Source: Symbiodinium natans (taxonomy: Eukaryota > Sar > Dinophyceae > Suessiales > Symbiodiniaceae). Taken from it: a stretch of 22,500 bases of DNA. A program made the position numbers and the translations under genes. The stretch spans positions 492,501 to 515,000 of the forward strand of contig CAJNDS010002126.1 in assembly GCA_905221605.1 (NCBI GenBank), in the 5' to 3' direction. This document shows positions 16,239 to 22,500 of the stretch, one piece after another (position 1 is the stretch's first letter; each line of letters begins with the position of its first letter). Under the pieces are notes generated by a model. That model saw nothing but the letters and a program-made list of their open reading frames with translations, did not search any database and was not told the origin of the DNA.

Positions 16239-17632
16239 CCCCCCAGTGACCTACCCTTTTTCGCCTTGTCTCAAGTCACCCAGCTGCGCTGCAAGCAAAC
16301 TCGGTGTGCAATATAGCGTATTTCCTAGGCGTAGACTAAAACACAACTAAAATCGCATACACGGGACAGTAGAAAAAATACCAAAACCAAAAAAAAGCAA
16401 AACAACCAAAACCAAAAAACACCCCAAACAACAAAACCAAAAAGACAAAAAAAAACAAAAACAAAACAAAAAACAATTTTCTGGAACTTTCAGGAATCCC
16501 TATGAGACTTCTCCAAGAGTCCCGGAAAATTTGTTTTTTTTTTGGTGTTTTTTTTTTTTGTTTTGGTGTTTTTTTTTTTGGGTTTTGGTATTTTGGCTTT
16601 TTGGTTCGCCTTCACGGTCACGAGGCAACAACTACGCATTTTTAAGTGTGCTTATGCTAACTAATTGTGCTTTTCAGAAATAGTATACAAGTGGTCTTTC
16701 TAGTGCTTCAGAACTATTTGTTTCGTAATTATGTAAGTAGAACGCCTTCGCTTCTTTTTCAACTAGTGTTTAGTGCATCTTTTGGTTGTACTCGAGTGTA
16801 GTAGACCTTATTCAGCCATTACTTGGTGCTCTGGTAGCTAAATTCGCATGGATAGTATTTGCCTGGTAAAAGCGATTAATTATCTAGAATCTAGAAGCAG
16901 CATTTGCAATACTTGTCTTGAGAAAAAGCATTTATTGCTTAGACTTGTTTGCTTAAAGTGACTCCTACTCGTACAGGGATACCCCAAAAACCTATAATCC
17001 AAACTTCACCAGAGATTCTCCTGAAAAGCGTGTGCTTTTGGATGTTTTTTTGTATTTGTGAATTTGCTTGTGTGTGGCCTTCACTAAGTACTTTTCTAGG
17101 ATTCTTGTGCATTTTTTAAGCCTGATTGTGCAAGTTGTGTTTTTCAAACATAGTATATAAGTGGTCTTTATTGAATATTTTTGACATCTTTGTTTCATCG
17201 TTATGTAAGTAGAACCGCTTCTATTTCCATTATTGTGCATTTTTAAGCTTGCTTATGCAAATTGTGCTTTTCAGACATAGTATATAAGTGGTCTTTTTTG
17301 AATACTTCAGCAATCTTTGTTTCATTGTTATGTAGGTAGAAATGCTTCCATTTGCGTTAGTGTTTATTTCGCATTTGGTTGAGTATGGTCATTTAAATAG
17401 TATTCACTTGAGTCAAATTTTTGCTTAATAATTACTCGAGTAGCTAAATTCGCATAGAATGACTTATTCCAAAAAAATAAAAACGAGTTTCATGAATATG
17501 TAAACATGTATTTCCTTTAAATAGTATTCACTTGAGTCAAATTGGGCTCTTTGCTTAATAATTACTCTAGTAGTCAATTCGCATAGAATCAAGAAACATG
17601 TTTCACTATTTGATTAATACTTTGCCTCGTAC
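16239..17632. mobile_element. second copy of TIR element, 3' truncated
   Basis: It begins at the same left TIR (C-run, AGTGACCTACCCTTTTT) and follows the complete copy through the hairpin (16370-16605), the splice/TATA modules and a shortened tandem part. Similarity stops at TTTGCCTCGTACAA (about 17632), where the packaging-ATPase relic starts. The right TIR is missing. The hairpin core has lost perfect pairing (CAATTTTCTGGAACTTT versus AGAGTCCCGGAAAATTT). Readings such as the 82-residue minus frame at 16992-17240 are not supported as genes. Confidence 0.8.
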
Positions 17633-18062
17633 AACATGAGATGGCGTTGTGTCTTCCCCGTGTGAATAATCCGTGTAGTAAACTGGAGTGTCTAACGCAC
17701 TTGAACTTGGGGTCGTCTGTGTAATCGTCAATAATTATCAGTATGCTAAATAAATCCTTTTTGTTTGTTTTTCTTCTGAAAATCAATGACTTTATGTTGA
17801 GTGTCTATTATCTTCTTCAGTGCTCTTGGGTCATAGTCTTCATAATATACTTGTTCCTTCTCAGTATCCACCTTCATCACACCGCTTTTATGTGTTTCTT
17901 AACTGCTGCCCAAGTGTCATCAACATGAACACTAGGCGAAAATATGTATATTCTTTCAAATGATCCTCGGTAGGTTTTCAATATTAGACTTTGCATAAGC
18001 ACCGTCTTTCCTCCAGTTGAAGAAGCGACGCATAGCATCCTAACAGGTAAGTTAGGCATCAT
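17633..18062 (-). pseudogene. A32/HerA-type packaging ATPase relic
   Basis: Three minus-strand pieces in different frames align in the order of a viral DNA-packaging ATPase. The N-terminal piece (18062-17877) has a P-loop-like STGGKT, then RIYIFSPSVHVDDTW, typical of packaging ATPases of Polinton-like viruses and kin. The middle piece (17880 to about 17750, reading EKEQVYYEDYDPRALKKII) is in a second frame. The third (17746 to about 17638) has a Walker B ILIIIDD and LFTRGRHNAIS. A TGA and at least two frameshifts break it, and the C-terminus is cut off by the repeat at 17632. The P-loop lacks its usual first glycine. In intact relatives the protein pumps genomes into capsids. Assignment is from recognised motifs, not a search. 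Confidence 0.75.
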
Positions 18063-18157
18063 TTCGTATTTGCGATTTTTATATTTATATTCGGGTATGT
18101 CTATCGGTCATTATTACAAATTAGAAGTTATCGTACTAATATATATATATATATATA
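18063..18157. promoter_or_regulatory. AT-rich divergent intergenic spacer
   Basis: 95 bases between the ATPase start (minus) and the ATG at 18158 (plus), with TATATTTATATTC and a (TA)n tract at 18139-18156. A shared promoter is plausible from position alone. Confidence 0.35.
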
Positions 18158-18959
18158 ATGGATACACAGTATGATACTTATTTTGAAACCATAAACGGTT
18201 TAGAAGCAATAGAACAACAGGTAATAACTGACAATAAAGTTAAAAGAGGTTGTTATTTGTCATTAGAGTTTGTAAAGTCAGTTATTAATTGTTTGAAAAA
18301 TATCAAAAAATCTGAATAGACTAAGTGAGCGATAACAGCGATGATAGCGACACAAAGAAAGGCCTTGTCAGCAATGCTAACGGTGTTTCTTGTATCCCTT
18401 AAGTGTAAGCGCCAGTCATATCATAAAGAAACCAAAACTGTGAAGGAACACAACATAATCACAACTAACATAGTAGAAGATAGGCACAGTTTAAAACTTG
18501 GTGGCCGCCATGTGTCGCCTTATGAAAACGGTATATTTACAACCGAGAAGCAAGTGGGAAGCGTTGCAAAATGTGATACTGGATGGGGTAAGACTCAAAT
18601 TACTCCCGAAGCATTGGAGCAAAAGATAGAAGTAACCGAGACAGACATTGATTTGTATTAAGAAAGAGATAGAAAGGTTAGAGTTGGAGATTAACGAATT
18701 GAAACATAAAATGAAGAAGAAAGTTGTCTAGGAATATAAATATAGGGATTGTATATATTTGAAGAAGGAAAAGAAAGAACACAGAAGCGCTTGGTTAATT
18801 GAACGAACGAAGAAAGATAAGAATCTATAACGCTAGGTCTATAACGCTAGGTTAAGTGCTATAATGGATGAACTAGAGGATTACCAACATGTAAGTCAGT
18901 ACAAGAAACGATTTAAATTGTTGTTGGAGTTTTATCAATTGCACGAGATATTACAATAA
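18158..18959 (+). pseudogene. broken coiled-coil gene of the viral relic
   Basis: A 53-codon frame (18158-18319, starts MDTQYDTYFETINGLEAI) is followed in the same frame, after TAG and TGA, by 107 codons from 18341 (includes KCDTGWGKTQITPEALEQKI). The reading then shifts near 18655 into KKEIERLELEINELKHKMKK, meets a TAG at about 18728, continues YLKKEKKEHRSAWLIERTKK to 18829, and after a duplicated 14-mer TCTATAACGCTAGG shifts to end MDELEDYQHVSQYKKRFKLL ... TAA 18959. The Lys/Glu/Leu pattern predicts a coiled coil. Same AT-rich codon use throughout argues for one decayed gene. Function unknown. Confidence 0.55.
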
Positions 18960-18971
18960 TTGTTTAAAGAT

Positions 18972-19091
18972 ATGGTTGTTTATATTGTGACAGTGTATAG
19001 TTCAGCATTAAGTCCCAGACATCATTTCTTCACCCCGCGTGTTTCGCCATACCATAAGCATATCATAAGAGTACACGTAATGGTTAGTTAG
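18972..19091 (+). CDS. 39-codon open frame of unknown worth
   Basis: It starts 12 bases after the coiled-coil gene's last stop and reads MVVYIVTVYSSALSPRHHFF and onward to TAG. It may be a further fragment of the viral relic or chance; no family recognised. Confidence 0.15.
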   Translation: MVVYIVTVYSSALSPRHHFFTPRVSPYHKHIIRVHVMVS

Positions 19092-19152
19092 TTTGGAGTT
19101 GTGCTCCTATACCCGTTGCTCGTACAAATGTTAATTAACATATTAGAAGATT

Positions 19153-19192
19153 TTAGGGCTTAGGGTTTAGGTTTAGGGTTTAGGCTTTAGGG
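19153..19192 (+). repeat. ITS bordering the GC-rich block (left)
   Basis: Five TTTAGGG-like units abut AT-rich viral DNA on one side and a 64-70% GC block on the other. Confidence 0.9.
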
Positions 19193-19194
19193 CG

Positions 19195-20206
19195 TGCCAA
19201 ACGGAAGCGCGCTGTGGGAGCGCGCGGTAGTCTGCAGACCTTCCCACCCCAAGACCGCCCACTTACAACTCTCAAGGAGATAAGACCTTATTTTTTTTAC
19301 AAAGCATCACATGAGTCAGCACTCACGCCCTTTTTGGGGACCTCCACAAGGTGCGTGGACCAGGCGCAAAGCTGCAGCAGACGGATACGAGGCAGGGTCC
19401 GTGAAGACAGCTTGGGTTTGCGCGAAGGGGCTATGGGGGGATGGGCCAGGCACAGACAAAGGCAGCGAGGCTTGGTTGGCGCGAAGGGGCTCAAGCCACG
19501 GAAGAACACACAGTGAACAGCTTGGGTTGGGCAGAGCGCCACAGAAACAGAGCTGGTGTGGCGGACAGCTTGGCTTGGCGCGAAGGGGGTAAGGTGGGGT
19601 GCCCGGGCCAGGGTCAGGTCAGGTTGGTGCGTGACCAGGCACAGAGTTGCAGCAAACGGAAGCGAGGCAGAACAGCTTGGTTGAGCGCCCAGGAACCAGG
19701 GCGGGCGTGGACACAAACTGGTGTGCGGACGGCTTGGCTTGGCGCAAGGGGGTAAGTGGGAAAACTGGAAGACACACAGGGCCAAACCTCGGGTCCAGGT
19801 TCGGGCCAGCCAGGCTGACCAGGCCAGGGCCCAGGCCCAGGGCCATTGCCAGGGCCAGGTCAGGGCCAGGGCCAGGGCCAGGGCCAGGGCCAGAGCCAAA
19901 ACCATCAACCAGAGTCAAACAAAAAGGGCATTTTTGGCCAGAGCCTTGCTTGCCCCAACAAAACGGCCCCTGGTCCCGTCAGCCCAGCGGACGGGGGGGG
20001 TTCTCAAGGGGCCGTCCCAGGGGGCCTCCAATGCAGGACCCAACAATGTGCGCGGGCGGTACAGTGACAACTGCTGACTCGGCCTGTGCCTGCCTGGAGG
20101 GTAAGCCAGCCTGGAGGCCAGCTCGGTCGCCCGCCTGGGGCTCCCTCGCAGGGTCTCACTGAGCGCTCGACCAGCGCCCGCCTACCCCAAAACACGGTGG
20201 CGGGCG
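19195..20206. repeat. GC-rich tandem-repeat block
   Basis: GTGCGTGGACCAGGC with GCTGCAGCAGACGGA at about 19350 recurs about 277 bp later (19627). ACAGCTTGG-type boxes recur at about 19406, 19519, 19565, 19673 and 19731, and a (GGGCCA)n run occupies 19863-19893. Open frames exist on both strands (up to 203 codons, minus 19297-19908, starting with an Ala-Leu run), but they follow the repeat and overlap one another, so none is supported as a gene. Confidence 0.8.
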
Positions 20207-20237
20207 GGTTTAGGGTTTAGGGTTTGGGGCTTAGGAT
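20207..20237 (+). repeat. ITS bordering the GC-rich block (right)
   Basis: Three TTTAGGG/TTTGGGG units, then an immediate switch to AT-rich viral-type DNA. Confidence 0.88.
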
Positions 20238-20284
20238 TTTTCAGTCTAACCATGCCTAAAGACTAGACGTTTTAATCTGTTAAG

Positions 20285-20859
20285 ATGGAAAAGCGAGTGT
20301 GTAAATCGTGTTGTGCGACTGAAGATGTTGAAGAGTTTGACGGCTTTAAGACTTGTAGTAGGTGCAAAAGAAAGTGCTACAAGAAAAACTAGAAAGAATA
20401 TCACCAAGCGAGAAGAGAGGAGAGGGCAAAGAGGAGCCAATTATGCCAAAAATGCGGACACAAAATAAAAATCGAAAACTGGGATGCCCATTTCCATTAT
20501 GCGTTACATCCGATTTCAGAACTAAATGTGTTGATGAAAGGTCATTTAACAAAATTAGGCAATTTAAGGAAAGAAGGCAAACTACACGACGAATTACAAG
20601 CAGAGATTAAGGCGGAATACGCAAAACAGAAAAAAAGGAACTACGCAAACGATTAAACGAACAATTCCCTAATAAATTTGTTGATGCAGAAGCACCTGAA
20701 CCACAACCTGAACCTGAGAAACCTAAACCCGATATTGACAAAGTCTTTAATCATGTCCCTCAGTTGCTAATGAACGATGAGTTTTTCGAAAATTATTTTA
20801 TGCTATTTGGAAGGAACAAGGATGGGATAATTATTGAAATTCCAGTTGATAAGTCGTAA
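20285..20859 (+). pseudogene. zinc-ribbon protein gene, two lesions
   Basis: ATG at 20285 opens with C-x2-C pairs (VCKSCC; CSRCKRKC) followed by a Lys/Arg/Glu-rich stretch, then a second zinc motif (CQKCGHKIKIENWDAHFHYA), a charged linker, a Pro-Glu-rich segment (APEPQPEPEKPKPDIDK) and an acidic C-terminus ending at TAA 20859. A TAG at 20390-20392 and a shift of frame at an A-run near 20630-20636 break an otherwise continuous gene of about 190 codons. The first C-x2-C block plus basic helix is common in small proteins of algal giant-virus and Polinton-like elements. It may bind nucleic acid; no enzyme motif is seen. Confidence 0.6.
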
Positions 20860-20867
20860 GTATAATG

Positions 20868-20903
20868 TAGTTATAATCCGTAAGTCGTTATAGATTATAA
20901 CTA
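20868..20903. terminator. hairpin after the zinc-ribbon gene
   Basis: TAGTTATAATC (20868-20878) and GATTATAACTA (20893-20903) pair perfectly over 11 bp with a 14-base loop, nine bases after the stop codon. The position suits a hairpin-type transcript end signal as known in mimiviruses and virophages. Confidence 0.5.
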
Positions 20904-20964
20904 GAATACGATGCTACCTTATTCCTAAACCTTATTCCTGTTATACATATTTTATTAGAGACCA

Positions 20965-21285
20965 CCATTTCCATTTTCAAGGGTTAGGGATTTCGGGATG
21001 GGGAATATGGTTTTTTCTATGGGGGTATTGGTCTATGGGGTTGAGGTTGGGGTTTTTTCTCTGTGGGTCTTCCTATGGGTCGTCTGGTGGTGCCATTATG
21101 TGGGTCTTCCTTATGGGTCTTTTGGTGGGTTTAGGGTTGAGGTATAGGTTGTTATAGTTTTGGGTCTTCGGGTGGGTCTTTCCTATGGGTCTTTCGGTGG
21201 GTTTAGGGTTGAGGTATAGGTTGTTATGATTTCGGTCTTCGAGTGGCCTAGGGGGGTGGGCATGGTTAGAAAATGGAGATGGTAG
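20965..21285. repeat. GT-rich tandem repeats between weak inverted ends
   Basis: GGTGGGTTTAGGGTTGAGG occurs at 21124 and 21196 (72-bp period), with further GGGTCTTCCTATGGG boxes upstream. ACCACCATTTCCATTTTC (about 20965) and GAAAATGGAGATGGTAGT (about 21270) are inverted copies with two mismatches. Confidence 0.65.
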
Positions 21286-21401
21286 TTGCTAACTGCTACA
21301 CCCTTGCTACGCCACGTTCAAAGCACAGAAGTGTACAGGCTTTTTTCTCTGTAACAGCCTAAACCCGATCCCTAAGCCCACTCCTAGTCCATTTATTGGT
21401 A

Positions 21402-21465
21402 GCCCTAAACCCTAAACCCTAAGCCCTAAACCCTAAACCCGAAACCCTATAAACCCTAAACCGGA
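21402..21465 (-). repeat. ITS CCCTAAA with CCCTATAAA
   Basis: Six units, including one of the 9-mer variant seen at the left end of the window. Confidence 0.9.
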
Positions 21466-21492
21466 TAAACCCCTGAAGCGAGCATCTTGCAG

Positions 21493-21529
21493 AGGCCCTG
21501 ACGGCTGCCATCCAGGCCGATCCTTTTCG
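21493..21529 (+). CDS. small isolated candidate exon
   Basis: It follows CATCTTGCAG, reads ALTAAIQADPF after two bases and ends at GTGTTTTGG. The borders are good and the residues helix-like, but neighbouring exons were not identified. Confidence 0.35.
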
Positions 21530-21566
21530 GTGTTTTGGGGAGGGTTGATTGAGTGGGCTGTCCAGG

Positions 21567-21690
21567 GTTCAGGGTTTTAGGGTTTAGGGTTTAGGGTTTA
21601 GGGTTTAGGGTTTAGGGTTTAGGGTTTAGGGTTTAGGGTTTAGGGTTTAGGGTTTAGGGTTTAGGGTTTAGGGCTAGGGTTTGGGGTTCC
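21567..21690 (+). repeat. long ITS TTTAGGG
   Basis: About 15 clean units flanked by GTTTTAGGG and GGCTAGGGTTTGGGG. From 21691 to 22165 the DNA is unique, with only the CG run and no supported gene. Confidence 0.96.
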
Positions 21691-21982
21691 GGGAGCGCAC
21701 GATAGGAGCGTCGAGAGTTTAGAGTCTCTGAAGCCTTCCTCTGTGTCTAGGAGTTAATCTGTTGAGTCGTGAAGGTAGCAGCCAGGAGGGGAGAATGAGG
21801 GTGAATAGGGCCAAATAATAAGTCTTTTAATAAGGCCCTTTTTATCTCCCTCATTTGCTGGGTGGTTTCGTTCTTGTCCAAAAGCCCCTGCATAAAATAT
21901 GTTATAACAAGTTTTCGCGGGAATTTGATGTGACTTTTTGGGTGCTTTTGTTCAACGGGCCCGTAATAATACCATAATTATA

Positions 21983-21999
21983 CGCGCGCGCGCGCGCGC
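21983..21999. repeat. (CG)n dinucleotide run
   Basis: Eight CG units inside AT-rich sequence, a Z-DNA-type alternation. The 74-codon frame over it (21938-22162) includes RARARA from the run and is not supported. Confidence 0.95.
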
Positions 22000-22172
22000 A
22001 ATCTTGCTTAACCAATTGTATTATTTTTCGCCCGTGAGTGAAAGGTTCCAGCCCCAGAGCCGAATAGAAAACAACCAAACCAAGACAGATGATTCACCTG
22101 TAGGATGTACCATTCAGCTCTCTCACTCTTGTTCCACAGCCTGTTCACCCATCAGACCTTGAGACCCAACCT

Positions 22173-22204
22173 CACCCTAAACCCTAAACCCTAAACCCTC
22201 AACC
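22173..22204 (-). repeat. short ITS CCCTAAA
   Basis: Four units; the unique stretch that follows (22205-22300) holds no feature I can support. Confidence 0.9.
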
Positions 22205-22302
22205 GTGGCTCTTAAGAACCCGACTCTTATGCCTTGGAGACCCGACCCGCAAGACCGTAGCACCTTTCGAGCCGAGTGCGAAAATCAGAGCCGCAGCTTC
22301 TT

Positions 22303-22356
22303 TAAACCCTCAACCCTAAACCCTTTAGGGTTTAGGGTTTAGGGTTTAGGGTTAGA
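22303..22356. repeat. ITS with outward flip
   Basis: CCCTAAACCC meets TTTAGGG at 22323/22324. This is the opposite polarity to a simple telomere fusion. Another short CCCTAAG run closes the window (22481-22500). Confidence 0.93.
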
Positions 22357-22500
22357 CCCCTTGAAGCCCCCATGCAAGCTTACAGAACCCGATATCTCCT
22401 GCCCCCAACCCCCAGAAGTCCAATTCTTAACTCCCTCAGAACACCAGCTCTCGGAAACGCCCATCTACAGGCCCATACAACCCTAAGCCCTAAGCCCTGC

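Noticed and set aside
19297-19908. 203-codon minus-strand frame, longest in the window
   Set aside because: It reads through (GGGCCA)n and the 277-bp tandem repeats, starts in an Ala-Leu run, and overlaps several open frames on the plus strand; the pattern follows the DNA repeat.
18317-20392. TAG reassigned to an amino acid in the viral relics
   Set aside because: In-frame TAGs at 18728 and 20390 are tempting, but the same genes also carry TGA stops and frameshifts, so simple decay explains them.
21938-22162. 74-codon frame over the CG run
   Set aside because: The frame depends on the microsatellite (RARARA) and has no other support.
1-22500. Window as a true chromosome end
   Set aside because: The arrays are short, face both ways and alternate with unique DNA and gene-like islands; no long terminal run is present.
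1-22500. CRISPR array, because of regularly spaced repeats
   Set aside because: Repeat units are contiguous 7-mers, spacing between blocks is irregular, and the DNA looks eukaryotic.

Overview
The window looks like nuclear DNA of a protist or alga with Arabidopsis-type telomeres. Blocks of TTTAGGG/CCCTAAA, in both orientations, recur every 100-300 bp through most of it. There are no bacterial operons, Shine-Dalgarno sites, tRNAs or rRNAs. The splice-site-like sequences, (TA)n tracts, and algal-virus gene relics fit a complex alga such as a dinoflagellate or cryptophyte, but the sequence alone does not fix the species.

Layout. About 1-6240 and 8740-14135: short GC-rich islands separated by interstitial telomeric sequence (ITS). 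Many islands hold stop-free frames that can be joined in phase on the + strand through GT..AG (some GC..AG) junctions, so I read them as exons of two intron-dense genes, A (about 1777-6047) and B (8775-14134), whose introns consist largely of telomeric repeat. In several cases the array itself begins GTTTAG and ends TTTAG, exactly the intron borders. The model was made by eye, other frames are often open too, and no product is recognised. 6545-8732: a 2.19-kb TIR-bounded mobile element inserted in (TA)n between the two genes. A truncated second copy lies at 16239-17632. 14570-14829: a 260-bp near-perfect palindrome, followed by 91-bp tandem repeats and more ITS.

17633-19150 and 20237-20960: AT-rich relics of a Polinton-like or related DNA virus or element: a frameshifted minus-strand A32/HerA-type packaging ATPase, a broken plus-strand coiled-coil gene diverging from it, and a zinc-ribbon gene with one stop and one frameshift followed by a hairpin. 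A 1-kb GC-rich tandem-repeat block bordered by ITS separates the two relics. 21300-22500 returns to ITS-rich DNA with one good exon candidate. None of the viral relics looks functional. The genes do not form a recognisable pathway; the interest lies in the telomere-repeat introns and the layered insertions.
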